64,000 nucleotides of DNA from Chitinophagales bacterium (GTDB taxonomy: Bacteria > Bacteroidota > Bacteroidia > Chitinophagales > JADJOU01): assembly GCA_016787225.1 (NCBI GenBank), contig JAEUUY010000026.1:1-64000 (forward strand). Direction: 5' to 3'. Below are positions 1 to 8,431 of this stretch, in pieces. Each line of letters begins with the position of its first letter. Within the stretch, counting starts at the first letter, position 1. The position numbers and the translations under genes were made by a program. The notes under the pieces are model-generated. The model did not search any database. It was not told where the DNA came from and was given only the letters and a program-made list of their open reading frames with translations.

Positions 1-147
1 TCAGGAAAAGTAATAATCAGAAGTATTGAATTATTAGGAATGAAAAATATTACTGTACATTTGTTTAGGATTTAGAGAAAAAAATGTAATCCAAATCAGT
101 TTTTTAACCAAAAACTGTCAAGTAATTTTAGGACGAGACAACCTATA

Positions 148-390
148 TTGTTTTGGGCTATGGTTCTCTTCGGATGGGCTATAGGCTCAATGATTTGCGG
201 TTTCTTGATAAGACTTATCAGCAAATCAGAATCTACAAAATTACCTTTAATTGCTGGCACTATACTCACACTCACAGCAGTCATCAATTTTCTTTCATTT
301 CCTCACCCGACTTGGTTTATCATCGTTGGATTAGTCATATTTATTCCTATGACTCTCTTAGGATTTAAGATAAGAGGGAAGCAAGTATAG
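148..390 (+). CDS. Small three-helix membrane protein, probably 5'-truncated
   Basis: The frame encodes about 80 residues with three hydrophobic segments (about residues 1-20, 33-52 and 56-73) and a short basic tail. Its tail, with a Ser-Phe-Pro-His-Pro-Thr-Trp turn before the last helix, resembles small unnamed Bacteroidota membrane proteins of about 120 residues. Homologues as I remember them have a further N-terminal helix. Here the frame is closed by a stop at 73-75, and the residues just before the first helix have no good start, only TTG at 148 and ATG at 160. It is therefore either a short protein or the remnant of a longer one. Its stop lies 2 bases from the stop of the convergent acetyltransferase. 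The function is unknown. Confidence 0.45.
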   Translation: MFWAMVLFGWAIGSMICGFLIRLISKSESTKLPLIAGTILTLTAVINFLSFPHPTWFIIVGLVIFIPMTLLGFKIRGKQV

Positions 391-392
391 GA

Positions 393-878
393 CTACTTCC
401 TTTCCCACTTCATTACAAAATCGTTCATAAAATAGCCCTGTCCAATGTCAAAATCAGCGACATGATCTATTTTGAAACCGAGCTTGAAATAAAAGTTGAT
501 GGACTTGTAGTTACTTCGATTGACAGTAAGAGAAAAAGTTTTTACAGCAGGATAAATAGCAAGAAGTTCGCTAAAGGTTGTAGCTCCATGACCCTGACCC
601 TGTATATCCTGATCGATATAAAATTTATGTATAAACATATCCTCTTGTCCACTCACAGATATGAATCCTCGGATTAGTCCATTGATTTCTATAAGATAAA
701 ATTGATGTTTGCTCTCCGTCATTTGCCTTGTCAAATCCTCCGTTGAATATATCTTAGCCAACATATAATCTACCTGTTCTTGACCAACAATAGGCACATA
801 ATGGTGATTCCAAATTTTTACTGCCAGTTGGTAAATAGTAGGTATTTCGGCAGAAGTAGCGGGGAGTAGTTTTATCAT
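393..878 (-). CDS. GNAT-family N-acetyltransferase
   Basis: A 161-residue protein of the GNAT fold, which transfers an acetyl group from acetyl-CoA to an amine. The acetyl-CoA pyrophosphate loop is visible in motif A near residues 86-97 (FYIDQDIQGQGHG, the Q-x-x-G-x-G/A pattern). It is followed by the usual helix and a C-terminal strand with an Asn-Tyr-Lys-Ser-Ile-Asn-Phe-Tyr segment typical of motif B (neighbouring residues then a bulky FYFKLGF). The substrate cannot be told from sequence, and RimI-like or small-molecule acetylation are both possible. It starts at ATG 878 and is separated by about 50 bases from comF upstream on the same strand, so the two may be co-transcribed. Confidence 0.85.
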   Translation of the reverse strand: MIKLLPATSAEIPTIYQLAVKIWNHHYVPIVGQEQVDYMLAKIYSTEDLTRQMTESKHQFYLIEINGLIRGFISVSGQEDMFIHKFYIDQDIQGQGHGATTFSELLAIYPAVKTFSLTVNRSNYKSINFYFKLGFKIDHVADFDIGQGYFMNDFVMKWERK

Positions 879-926
879 AGGGTGAGTATTCTAAATTATT
901 CGAAAATTTCCAGTTATAATTAAGAC

Positions 927-1598
927 TTAAACTTCAAATGCCGTTGCCAAAGTATAGATACTGAGACTAGCGCAGCCAGCCTCCAGGAGAGATTGCCCAG
1001 CAGAAATAAGTGTAGCTCCAGTGGTCACGACATCATCGAGCAAGACGAGATGCTTGCCTTTAATTTTTTCAACATTAACAACATTAAAAGCTGCATCTAG
1101 ATTTTGAAAACGTTCATTTCTATCGAGCTTGGTTTGTGAGATTGTTTTCTTATTTCTAGTTAATACATCTTTGTACATAGGTAGATTAGAAACCTCAGAT
1201 AATCCCTCTGCAAAGCGTTCTGTCTGGTTATATCCTCTCAGTTGTAATTTAGAGGCATGCAGAGGAATAGGGATAAAACAATCTATCGAATTTGAAAACA
1301 TATTTTCATGGTTACTATAGGCTAGCCTTCCCATTTCGCGCGCTAATTCCTGATTGTTATTATATTTCATTTCCCATAAAATCTGCTGCACCATTTCATT
1401 TTTATTGTAGTACAAGAACGAACCAGCTGCTTTGAGGTTTATAAATGGCTTCAGCTTGTCTAATACGATGTTATCTTCTGATAAATTGAAGTAGGTTCTT
1501 GGGAGCAGACCATTGCACTCGATGCAAAATAAATTGTTGGAAGCTAAAATTCGTTTATTGCAAAAAGCACAGGTATTGAGGAATATTTCCATACTCAA
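927..1598 (-). CDS. comF: ComF family protein (phosphoribosyltransferase-like)
   Basis: A 223-residue ComF/ComFC-type protein. The N-terminus holds a four-cysteine zinc ribbon (Cys10, Cys13, Cys25, Cys28). The C-terminal half is a type I phosphoribosyltransferase fold with the PRPP loop at residues 185-197 (VLLDDVVTTGATL). ComFC proteins are needed for DNA uptake during natural transformation in several bacteria and are thought to act in the cytoplasm on incoming single-stranded DNA. No other competence gene is adjacent here. The start ATG overlaps the stop of the upstream VanZ-like gene by 4 bases, so the genes are translationally linked in a glyA-gcvH-vanZ-comF direction. Family assignment is secure; the role in competence is inferred. 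Confidence 0.88.
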   Translation of the reverse strand: MSMEIFLNTCAFCNKRILASNNLFCIECNGLLPRTYFNLSEDNIVLDKLKPFINLKAAGSFLYYNKNEMVQQILWEMKYNNNQELAREMGRLAYSNHENMFSNSIDCFIPIPLHASKLQLRGYNQTERFAEGLSEVSNLPMYKDVLTRNKKTISQTKLDRNERFQNLDAAFNVVNVEKIKGKHLVLLDDVVTTGATLISAGQSLLEAGCASLSIYTLATAFEV

Positions 1599-1999
1599 CC
1601 TCTTATTTTATGCACCCATAGATAAAAACTACAAGCACCTACAAAATTGCAAATGGTATCTTCCCAAGTAAAAAAACGATTGAAAGGAAGAATTTTCTGC
1701 AAAACTTCTATAACAAATCCAAATATACCTAGTAATACTGGATATTTCCATAATGTAATGGTAGGCCCTGAGATATGGCTATATAATGCCAAACTAAGTG
1801 CGTAGGCAAGGCTAGCATACATGGCTAAATGAACCACTAAATCCACTCTGGTAAATCCTACTTTTGGCAAAGATTTCTGTGGTATGAGAGATAGCACCAA
1901 AACCAATAACGCGAGACCTATGAATAAGCCCCACTTATTACGAAAAAAAGTTGGGAAAAAGTAGGTATTATCCCACAATGGCTGAGTAGTCATCTGCAC
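1595..1999 (-). CDS. VanZ-like family membrane protein
   Basis: A 134-residue integral membrane protein with about four hydrophobic helices. It matches the VanZ-like family in layout: a short basic N-terminus, a helix, an Asp/His-containing turn ([18 protein letters not shown]), then a helix with an acidic Glu-Val-Leu-Gln and a final Trp-Glu-Asp-x-x-x-Asn motif ([12 protein letters not shown]). VanZ relatives are of poorly known function; the name comes from low-level teicoplanin resistance. The start lies inside the 3' end of gcvH, overlapping it by 26-32 bases depending on whether Met1 or Met3 is used. The stop overlaps comF by 4 bases. This packing points to one operon. Confidence 0.82.
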   Translation of the reverse strand: MQMTTQPLWDNTYFFPTFFRNKWGLFIGLALLVLVLSLIPQKSLPKVGFTRVDLVVHLAMYASLAYALSLALYSHISGPTITLWKYPVLLGIFGFVIEVLQKILPFNRFFTWEDTICNFVGACSFYLWVHKIRG

Positions 2000-2345
2000 T
2001 GAGCAAACCAGCTAATTCACTTTCGTTGGCTAGCTCTATTTCTACCATCCAACCTGCACCATAGGGATCAGAATTAACTAATTGTGGATCTGCCTCTAGT
2101 GCACTATTGATGCCCAAAATAGTACCTGTTACGGGCATATACAAGTCAGAAACTGTTTTTACAGCTTCTATAGTACCGAAAATCTCATTTTGAGCTACTT
2201 TTTTTCCTTGAGTATTGATATCTAGGTAGACGATATCACCCAATTCTTTTTGAGCAAAATCTGTGATTCCGATTTTCGCTTTATTTCCTTCTACAAGTAT
2301 CCACTCGTGTTCTTTGGTATATTTTAGATTAGCTGGAAAATTCAT
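1968..2345 (-). CDS. gcvH: Glycine cleavage system H protein
   Basis: The 125-residue lipoyl carrier of the glycine cleavage complex. It shuttles the aminomethyl intermediate between the P, T and L proteins in the cytosol. The lipoylated lysine is Lys63 in the motif [18 protein letters not shown], matching the family consensus ES/AVKxVSDxYxP. Length is normal for the family. The gene sits just downstream of glyA on the same strand, so two enzymes that feed the glycine/one-carbon pool are paired, although gcvP and gcvT are not in the window. A TAAATTTG box at 2369-2376 overlaps the glyA stop and could give gcvH its own promoter. Confidence 0.96.
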   Translation of the reverse strand: MNFPANLKYTKEHEWILVEGNKAKIGITDFAQKELGDIVYLDINTQGKKVAQNEIFGTIEAVKTVSDLYMPVTGTILGINSALEADPQLVNSDPYGAGWMVEIELANESELAGLLSADDYSAIVG

Positions 2346-2368
2346 TATTTACTTTTAATTTTAGAGGA

Positions 2369-2376
2369 CAAATTTA
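2369..2376 (-). promoter_or_regulatory. Bacteroidota-type -7 box upstream of gcvH
   Basis: On the minus strand the bases read TAAATTTG, matching the TAnnTTTG -7 consensus of Bacteroidota housekeeping promoters. It lies 24 bases upstream of the gcvH start and overlaps the last codons of glyA. Assignment is by motif and position only. Confidence 0.4.
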
Positions 2377-3642
2377 ACTAGGAAGATAAAACTGATTAGA
2401 AAAATTATTTACTTCCTGTTTTATAGAGGCTAAAACAGCCTCGTTTTCATGATTCATTATAGCGCTATCGATCCATTCTACAATCTTGACCATATCTGAC
2501 TCATTCATTTTTCTGGTAGTTATCGCTGGTGTACCAATGCGAATACCAGAGGTTATAAATGGAGATTTATCATCAAATGGAACCATATTTTTATTGACGG
2601 TGATATCTACCTTGCCTAAAGTAATCTCAGCCTTTTTCCCTGAAATATTTTTATTTCTTAAATCTATAAGCAATAGGTGATTATCAGTACCGCCCGAAAC
2701 CAAATGATATCCTTTATCAATAAAAGCCTTGGTCATAGCTTGTGCGTTCGATAAGACTTGTTTTTGATAAGTAATAAAATCATCTGCCAAAGCTTCTCCA
2801 AAAGCTACTGCCTTTCCAGCAATCACATGCTCTAAAGGTCCTCCTTGAGTGCCTGGGAAAACAGCTAAATCTATTAATTCACCCATAGATCTGACCTCTC
2901 CTTTCGGATTCGTGTGACCCCATGGATTGGGGAAGTCCTTGCCTATCATAATGACACCTCCACGTGGACCTCTAAGTGTCTTGTGTGTCGTAGAAGTCAC
3001 AATATGACAATATGGTATGGGATCACTCAATTGTTTTGCAGCTATTAAACCTGCGGTATGCGAAATATCAGCTAGCAAAATAGCCCCCACCTCGTCTGCT
3101 ATAGCTCTGAATCTAGGGAAATCATAATCTCTCGTATAGGCTGATGCTCCACAAATTATCATTTTGGGTTTGCATTCCTTTGCCTTTGCATGCACTTTAT
3201 CCATGTCGATTCTACCTGTCTCCTGCTCTACCCCATAAAACTCAGCCTTATAAAGTTTTCCAGAAAAATTGACAGGCGAACCGTGCGTCAGGTGACCTCC
3301 ATGAGATAAGTCTAATCCTAAGATAACATCGCCTGGCTTGAGACATGCTAGCATCACTGCTGCATTAGCCTGAGCTCCAGAATGTGGTTGTACATTAGCA
3401 TATTCAGCACCAAACAATTTTTTCAATCTATCAATGGCTTCTTGCTCCACCTTATCTACGACTGCACATCCTCCATAATATCTACGTCCTGGGTATCCCT
3501 CTGCATATTTATTGGTCAAGCAAGAACCTATAGCACGCATCACAGCCTCCGATGTATAGTTCTCACTGGCTATCAGTTCTATACCTTCACGCTGTCGAGT
3601 ATATTCTTCTTTTATTAAGTTTTCGATGATGTTATCGTTCAT
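2374..3642 (-). CDS. glyA: Serine hydroxymethyltransferase
   Basis: A 422-residue PLP enzyme that interconverts serine and glycine with tetrahydrofolate, supplying one-carbon units. The PLP Schiff-base lysine is Lys221 in [14 protein letters not shown], a hallmark of SHMT. The N-terminal segment with IELIASENY (residues 21-29) and the [10 protein letters not shown] loop (49-58) are also diagnostic. Length matches bacterial SHMTs. It is the first gene of a minus-strand run with gcvH, the VanZ-like gene and comF. A TACATTTG box lies 26 bases upstream of the start. It is divergent from bamA across a spacer of about 380 bases that holds a MITE-like repeat. Confidence 0.98.
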   Translation of the reverse strand: MNDNIIENLIKEEYTRQREGIELIASENYTSEAVMRAIGSCLTNKYAEGYPGRRYYGGCAVVDKVEQEAIDRLKKLFGAEYANVQPHSGAQANAAVMLACLKPGDVILGLDLSHGGHLTHGSPVNFSGKLYKAEFYGVEQETGRIDMDKVHAKAKECKPKMIICGASAYTRDYDFPRFRAIADEVGAILLADISHTAGLIAAKQLSDPIPYCHIVTSTTHKTLRGPRGGVIMIGKDFPNPWGHTNPKGEVRSMGELIDLAVFPGTQGGPLEHVIAGKAVAFGEALADDFITYQKQVLSNAQAMTKAFIDKGYHLVSGGTDNHLLLIDLRNKNISGKKAEITLGKVDITVNKNMVPFDDKSPFITSGIRIGTPAITTRKMNESDMVKIVEWIDSAIMNHENEAVLASIKQEVNNFSNQFYLPS

Positions 3643-3667
3643 TTATTATATTTTATTTTATTTGAAG

Positions 3668-3675
3668 CAAATGTA
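3668..3675 (-). promoter_or_regulatory. Bacteroidota-type -7 box upstream of glyA
   Basis: The minus strand reads TACATTTG followed by C, a good match to TAnnTTTGC, 26 bases before the glyA start. Confidence 0.5.
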
Positions 3676-3794
3676 ATCAAACAGCTAATAGTTAATAGCT
3701 AAAAATATTACTATAAGTTTTACAACAAGTATAGGATTAAAAACATGACATAATACTTATAAAAAAGATAAATAATTCTGAAATTAAGCAAATT

Positions 3795-3942
3795 ATCCCA
3801 AATTCTGCATTAGAAAATGCAGAATCGATTAAGAATTTGTATTTCAATATTTTGTATATCTTAAAACAAATTCTAAATCGGGATAACCCCAACTAAATCA
3901 TATAGTTCGCCACGTAGTGGCTTCTAATGATTAATTTGGGAT
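3795..3942 (-). repeat. MITE-like interspersed repeat, copy 1 (148 bp)
   Basis: This element lies between divergent glyA and bamA and is the best preserved of three copies in the window (others at 13610-13768 and 31175-31346). Its ends are a perfect 10-bp inverted repeat (ATCCCAAATT and AATTTGGGAT). After a 3-bp mismatch the inverted match resumes for 8 bp (CATTAGAA and TTCTAATG), giving terminal arms of about 21 bp with 18 matches. It contains no ORF. A possible TTA target duplication flanks it. The conserved interior includes ATGATTTAGTTG, CGATTTAG and AAATTCTTAATCGATT. The rest of the 3643-4022 spacer shows only the two candidate promoters. Confidence 0.75.
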
Positions 3943-3979
3943 TATAAGTTATTTCCAAAGCGCCCTCATTATTAAATGA

Positions 3980-3987
3980 TAGTTTTG
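3980..3987 (+). promoter_or_regulatory. Candidate -7 box upstream of bamA
   Basis: The bases TAGTTTTG fit TAnnTTTG and lie 36 bases upstream of the preferred bamA ATG at 4023. Motif-only evidence. Confidence 0.35.
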
Positions 3988-4022
3988 AGCTAAAATATGG
4001 ATATTTGGAGTTTTATTCAAAA

Positions 4023-6662
4023 ATGAACAAGTTGATTCAATATAGCAAGTTTAACCTTTTTCTAACTTTACTACTTTTCATCTGCATAGGTGAGGTAAAA
4101 TCACAGGAAAATGAGTACAACATAGCTGCTATACGAGTTGAAGGACCCGTTACTACGGATAAAGCAATGATCGTAGCCTTATCTGGATTGAGTGTAGGTC
4201 AAACCATTCACATACCGGGACAAGAAGCAACTCAAGCAATCAAACAACTTTGGAAACAAGGCTTATTCTCCAATATTGATATTCAAGCAGAACGCTACCA
4301 AGGAAAAAGTGTATTTCTACTAATTAAATTAGAGGAGAAACCAAGGATAACCAAATATAAAATCACAGGAGTCAAGAAAGGCGACATAGAAGAATTGAGA
4401 CCAAAACTGGAGTTACGAGCTGGCTCTATACTCAACGACCAATTAGAAACAAACATCCAAAACATTATCAAGAATTATTACAAAGAAAAATCTTTTATTT
4501 ATCCTAAAATAACGATTGATAAAGTAGCAGACTCTTCTATAGCCAATGGTGTAGCTATAAAAATCAATATAGATAGAGGTTATAAATATGTTGTAAAAGA
4601 TATCATTTTTATCGATAACCAAAAAGCCTCTAGTGCTGGCCTTAAAAAAGCCATGAAAGAAAACAAAGAACAGGCTAAGATTCAGTTATTGGAAATGTTT
4701 AGATTCAAAAAACACCTTGCCAATCCTGGTTGGAGCTGGTACGATTATCTGGGAGTTATCACACCTAAGAACATAAAAAATTATGCTTCGGAATTTATAC
4801 AGCCAAACATTTTTGCAGGAGCTAAATACAAACCAGAGGAGCTAAAACAGGCAGACTTCGCTTCTATAAAGGATCATTATGCTAGTCTCGGTCATAGGGA
4901 TGCTAAAATTACTTGGGATACCGTCGTAGAACATTCGAATCAGCGAGTTAAAATATTTATCAAAGTAGACGAAGGCAAAAAATATTATTTCAGAAATATA
5001 AACTGGGTAGGAAATACCAAGTATCCAGACTCTATACTTTCTCAGATATTGGATATTCGAAAGGGTGACCCTTTTGATCAGGAAAAACTAGATAAGAGAC
5101 TTCAACAAAATCCTGAAGGTGGAGACGTATCTGGACTTTACATGGATGACGGATATTTATTTTTCCGAATAGATCCACAAGAAGTGGCTGTGGTAGGTGA
5201 TAGTGTAGATTATCTTATGCGAGTCTATGAAGGCAATCAATCGACAATAAACAATATTACCATTTCAGGAAACGTCAAAACGAATGAGCATGTCATACGT
5301 CGTGAATTAAAATTAAGACCTGGAGATAAATTTGACCGATCAAAGCTAATAAGAACCCAGCGTGAATTAGCAGCTATGGGATACTTTAATCCTGAGGCCA
5401 CTCAGATACTGCCTAAGCCAAATGAAGATGGGACCGTAGACATTGACCTCATTGTGGAAGAAAAACCGAACGATCAATTATCACTTTCATTGGGATATGC
5501 GAATTTCTTTTATGGACAAGTAGGAATGAATTTCACCAATTTCTCATTGAGAAATATGTTCAATCTCAAAACGTGGAAACCTCTCCCCTCTGGTGATGGG
5601 CAGACGCTGGCGATCAATGTGCAGTCTTCTGGTGTATTGAGCCAAATATTTAACGTCTCATTTACAGAACCGTGGCTAGGTGGTAAGAGTCCTACCTCAT
5701 TAACGGTGTCGGGAACACACAGTAGATTTTCCAATCCATTAGCTGACGGATCTAGAAGTTTATTTATACGTAATAATTTCTCTGTAGAAGTAGGGAAGCG
5801 TCTTCGTTGGCCAGATGATTATTTTGTAGCCTTCTTTGGCGTGACCATGGAGAATAACATATTGGAAAACAACAATCAATTCGGAGCAAACTTTTCGACG
5901 GGTGTAGTCAATAACTTGTATGGAAGATTTACCCTCACTCGAAATTCATTGAATGGACCTATAGGGCCTCAAATCTATCCTACTACAGGATCAAATATAT
6001 CATTCTCCGTTCAGGCGACACTTCCTTATTCGAAAATATTTAGTTCTAGAAATCTAAACTACGAAGATCCTAACTTAAGCAAGTCTCAACATTGGAACTG
6101 GATAGAATATCATAAATGGAAATTCTCTACGGATGTTTATATGCCTTTAGCTGGAAATTTGGTGGCTCGATTTGCTTCGCGATTTGGGACCATAGGTTCT
6201 TTTAATAGTCGCTATGGCATATCTCCATTTGAGCGATTCCGAATAGGGGGAGATGGTCTCGTGATGTGGAATCAGTTCGGACAGGAAACCTATGCCCTCA
6301 GAGGCTACGATGAACGTGAGGTGACTATCAATAAAGAGGGGGAGTTTTTCCAAGGAGCAACAGTATTTAATAAATATATCTTCGAACTGAGATATCCTAT
6401 CATGCTCAATCCAGGCTCTTCTATCTATACCATGTTATTTGCAGAAGCGGGAAATGGCTGGGAACGATTTAAAGACTTTGATCCATTCAATGTGAAAAAA
6501 TCCTATGGTCTGGGTGTTCGATTCTTCCTTCCAATGTTCGGCTTACTAGGATTTGACTATGGTCTAGGAGTAGATAAATATGTACCTCCAGGACTTCAAA
6601 ATGCCAGTATTTTCGACAAATATGGCAAGTTTAGATTTATCCTAAGCTTCGAGCCGCAGTAG
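4023..6662 (+). CDS. bamA: Outer membrane protein assembly factor BamA (Omp85 family)
   Basis: An 879-residue Omp85 protein that folds and inserts beta-barrel proteins into the outer membrane. ATG 4023 is preferred over the upstream TTG at 4005 because it directly precedes a signal peptide (basic MNKLIQYSK, hydrophobic core, cleavage near VKSQ). About residues 30-430 form a series of POTRA-like repeats, seen as recurring Arg/Lys-x-Gly-Asp-x-(F/I) turns such as LRPGDKFDRSKL. The C-terminal 400 residues form the barrel, with the conserved RGY of the L6 lid motif at Arg760 (YALRGYDER). The C-terminus ends FRFILSFEPQ rather than with an aromatic residue. It stands alone; no skp/ompH or uppS neighbour is present. 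The downstream region is the minisatellite. Confidence 0.95.
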   Translation: MNKLIQYSKFNLFLTLLLFICIGEVKSQENEYNIAAIRVEGPVTTDKAMIVALSGLSVGQTIHIPGQEATQAIKQLWKQGLFSNIDIQAERYQGKSVFLLIKLEEKPRITKYKITGVKKGDIEELRPKLELRAGSILNDQLETNIQNIIKNYYKEKSFIYPKITIDKVADSSIANGVAIKINIDRGYKYVVKDIIFIDNQKASSAGLKKAMKENKEQAKIQLLEMFRFKKHLANPGWSWYDYLGVITPKNIKNYASEFIQPNIFAGAKYKPEELKQADFASIKDHYASLGHRDAKITWDTVVEHSNQRVKIFIKVDEGKKYYFRNINWVGNTKYPDSILSQILDIRKGDPFDQEKLDKRLQQNPEGGDVSGLYMDDGYLFFRIDPQEVAVVGDSVDYLMRVYEGNQSTINNITISGNVKTNEHVIRRELKLRPGDKFDRSKLIRTQRELAAMGYFNPEATQILPKPNEDGTVDIDLIVEEKPNDQLSLSLGYANFFYGQVGMNFTNFSLRNMFNLKTWKPLPSGDGQTLAINVQSSGVLSQIFNVSFTEPWLGGKSPTSLTVSGTHSRFSNPLADGSRSLFIRNNFSVEVGKRLRWPDDYFVAFFGVTMENNILENNNQFGANFSTGVVNNLYGRFTLTRNSLNGPIGPQIYPTTGSNISFSVQATLPYSKIFSSRNLNYEDPNLSKSQHWNWIEYHKWKFSTDVYMPLAGNLVARFASRFGTIGSFNSRYGISPFERFRIGGDGLVMWNQFGQETYALRGYDEREVTINKEGEFFQGATVFNKYIFELRYPIMLNPGSSIYTMLFAEAGNGWERFKDFDPFNVKKSYGLGVRFFLPMFGLLGFDYGLGVDKYVPPGLQNASIFDKYGKFRFILSFEPQ

Positions 6663-6758
6663 GGCTTAGTTATTAGCTTTTGGCTAATATTGAATAGTTG
6701 ATGGGGTAGTCAAGGGTAAATCCCCATATCTTTAATTCTATTATTTATGATTTAATGG

Positions 6759-7115
6759 TCATCATGGCGTTATTGTCAACCATCATGCTCTAATGAATAC
6801 TCATCATGCCAATATTGTCAATCATCATGCTCTAACGAATACTCATCACGTCATTATTGTCAATCATCATGCTCTAATGAATACTCATCATGCCATTATT
6901 GTCAATCATCATGCTCTAATGAAGTCTCAACATGCCATTATTGTCAATCATCATGCTCTAATGAATACTCATCATGTCATTATTGTCAATCATCATGCTC
7001 TAATGAATACTCATCATGCCATTATTGTCAATCATCATGCTCTAATGAAGTCTCAACATGGCATTATTGTCAACCATCATGCTCTAACGAACACTCATCA
7101 TGCCATTATTATCAA
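6759..7115 (+). repeat. Hierarchical minisatellite: 17 units of 21 bp in 42-bp and 126-bp higher-order repeats
   Basis: The stretch is 17 contiguous 21-bp units with no gap. Two unit types alternate: TCATCATGCTCTAATGAATA plus C, and TCATCATGCCATTATTGTCA plus A. They share their first 8-9 bases, so the visible period is 42 bp. The six units starting at 6843 and the six starting at 6969 match each other in variant positions (both have the GAAGTC then TCAACATG variants), which shows a 126-bp duplication. Two plus-strand frames stay open because 21 is a multiple of three, but neither has a credible start at the array edge, so I do not call a gene. It lies between bamA and the accessory gene patch. 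Confidence 0.93.
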
Positions 7116-7147
7116 ATCTTTTGTCTAACTTAAATGACATTTCTAAA

Positions 7148-7208
7148 CTTCGCGGTGACAACAGCGCGAAGAGCGGTTGGTTAAGGTACGAGTTTGCAAA
7201 CTCGCACC
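7148..7208. repeat. Palindromic element A (two hairpins)
   Basis: Two inverted repeats lie in tandem. The first has arms CTTCGCG (7148-7154) and CGCGAAG (7165-7171). The second is a near-perfect 24-bp palindrome at 7185-7208 with arms GGTACGAGTTTG and CAAACTCGCACC. It begins about 10 bases beyond the stop of the minus-strand gene at 7219-7626. The GCAAACTCGCAC core recurs in element B (8605-8616). It could be a transcription terminator or an interspersed repeat. Confidence 0.6.
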
Positions 7209-7218
7209 AGCGAGGGGT

Positions 7219-7626
7219 TTATTCTAATATTTTTCCACTTGTATCTTTTATTACAAGATATCGAACATCAATATCAACTCTATTAAACTTTTTCAACGGA
7301 ATTTTATGGTCAGAATTAAGGTGTATAATTCTCCATCTTTTGGATTTATTTACAATAAATAATTCATCGTTATAGGTAGCAAATGGGATATAGATTAAAC
7401 TATCTTTCCAGTAAAAGTCCATACTTCCTACATTGCTATATTTTATAAAATTATCCTTAGGAGATAAAATTCCGTAATATGAATATGGCATGATATAACA
7501 ACTTCCTCCCAAGCGTTTCCAAACTGTAAGTTGAGTCTTATTGTCAATATTTACAACCTTTCTACGCATATCTAAATAAATCAATATGAATAAAAGGCAA
7601 ATAGCTAAATACAATATCTTTTTCAT
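7219..7626 (-). CDS. Hypothetical membrane-anchored protein
   Basis: A 135-residue protein that I do not recognise. An N-terminal hydrophobic segment (residues 4-18, ILYLAICLLFILIYL) followed by a basic stretch suggests a single inner-membrane anchor or uncleaved signal. The rest is a small beta-rich domain with many Tyr, Trp and Asp residues. Its ATG overlaps by 4 bases the stop of a 46-codon fragment upstream on the same strand, so the two were probably read as a pair. It is the last of a series of short same-strand genes, and palindromic element A follows its stop. An immunity-type role next to a toxin fragment is possible, but that is inference from layout only. Confidence 0.6.
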   Translation of the reverse strand: MKKILYLAICLLFILIYLDMRRKVVNIDNKTQLTVWKRLGGSCYIMPYSYYGILSPKDNFIKYSNVGSMDFYWKDSLIYIPFATYNDELFIVNKSKRWRIIHLNSDHKIPLKKFNRVDIDVRYLVIKDTSGKILE

Positions 7627-7787
7627 CTTACAGGCAATAATCTTTCCTTAAAATAATCATTTCCTATTCTATAACCAACTCTTTGCGCTGATTGTGTAAG
7701 CATAGCTTCTGAAAATAGTCCTCCTTGTTGCCAAGTGCTCCCACCTGTCATTTTTAAAGTCATAGACGCTGCCCGTAGTGTCAGCAC
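7623..7787 (-). pseudogene. C-terminal fragment of an unidentified protein
   Basis: An open frame of about 54 codons (first ATG at 7763, 46 residues) ends in a TGA that overlaps the ATG of the next gene. The peptide includes MTGGSTWQQGGLFSEAML and ends GNDYFKERLLPVR, and looks like the end of a larger protein rather than a free small protein. A stop closes the frame upstream at about 7788. A second frame over part of the same bases reads ADTTGSVYDFKND, so a frameshift within a longer decayed gene is possible. Its pairing with the next gene resembles the displaced toxin-end/immunity pairs of polymorphic toxin loci, which I cannot confirm. The rest of 7788-7930 shows no gene. Confidence 0.35.
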
Positions 7788-7932
7788 TCAATATACTAGA
7801 CCAGAATATACTAAACCATAAAATCAGCATTCGAGGCAAGGTCTAAAGATAGTCTATTTAAGAAAAAGGCAAAGATACCACTTCCGCTTATATTTGCGCT
7901 ATGTAGATTAAATCACAGATTTATTATCACTC

Positions 7933-7956
7933 GAACGAAGTCAATAGACTTCGCTC
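7933..7956. repeat. Palindromic element D
   Basis: Inverted repeat with arms GAACGAAGTC and GACTTCGCTC (9 of 10 pairs) and a 4-base loop AATA. It overlaps the stop codon of the minus-strand gene at 7955-8422, so the palindrome supplies the end of that gene. It could act as a terminator. Confidence 0.5.
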
Positions 7957-8422
7957 AGTGGAGGGAATCATATACTGAAATCTTTTTTAAATTTAATTCT
8001 ACATAATTTTTCGTGTAATAGAATATTTGGTCATTATCATTCAATTCTACAATTTTAATTTTATCTGAAAAATTTCTTGTAACGTTACTTATCGAACAGG
8101 ATTCAGCGTAGATTATCAAAGAATCTTGATTTAATGAAATCCTATAAAAAATCATATCCGTATAAAACACAATGTCTTGTTCGTTATTAAAATCGTTATC
8201 CGGCTTTTTCGATAATAAGATTCGAGTATGGTTACCAGATACTCCCCATATCTTTGCTTTTAAATAAAAAACAGGTTCATTTCTTAGTTTTATCTCCTTT
8301 ATATTAAAATTAGAACTAAAAGATTGGGCTGTAATCTTATTTTTATCCTTATAGTAAACCAAATAAACTATAAGAAATAGAATAACGAGAAATGTTGTAA
8401 TCACTTTATTTTGATATCTCAT
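7955..8422 (-). CDS. Hypothetical membrane-anchored protein
   Basis: A 155-residue protein that I do not recognise. The N-terminus is basic (MRYQNK) followed by a strong hydrophobic helix (residues 8-24, ITTFLVILFLIVYLVYY) and a lysine-rich stop, so it is probably anchored in the inner membrane with the rest in the periplasm. The soluble part is predicted beta-rich from its alternating pattern and has a single Cys at about residue 110. Architecture, size and orientation match the gene at 7219-7626, although the sequences are not obviously related. It begins 9 bases after the stop of a truncated frame (8432-8635), and its own stop lies in palindromic element D. Confidence 0.6.
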   Translation of the reverse strand: MRYQNKVITTFLVILFLIVYLVYYKDKNKITAQSFSSNFNIKEIKLRNEPVFYLKAKIWGVSGNHTRILLSKKPDNDFNNEQDIVFYTDMIFYRISLNQDSLIIYAESCSISNVTRNFSDKIKIVELNDNDQIFYYTKNYVELNLKKISVYDSLH

Positions 8423-8431
8423 AAAACTATT

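Noticed and set aside
1-75. 3' end of a gene entering from the left edge (24 codons to TAG 73)
   Set aside because: Too short to identify, with no recognisable motif; a random open stretch is equally likely.
6759-7115. CRISPR array
   Set aside because: The repeats are contiguous with no unique spacers, and there are no cas genes in the window.
6793-7128. A 111-codon His-rich repeat frame over the minisatellite
   Set aside because: The array begins before any start codon in this frame, a second frame is equally open, and the openness follows from a 21-bp unit lacking stops. There is no promoter or other support for translation.
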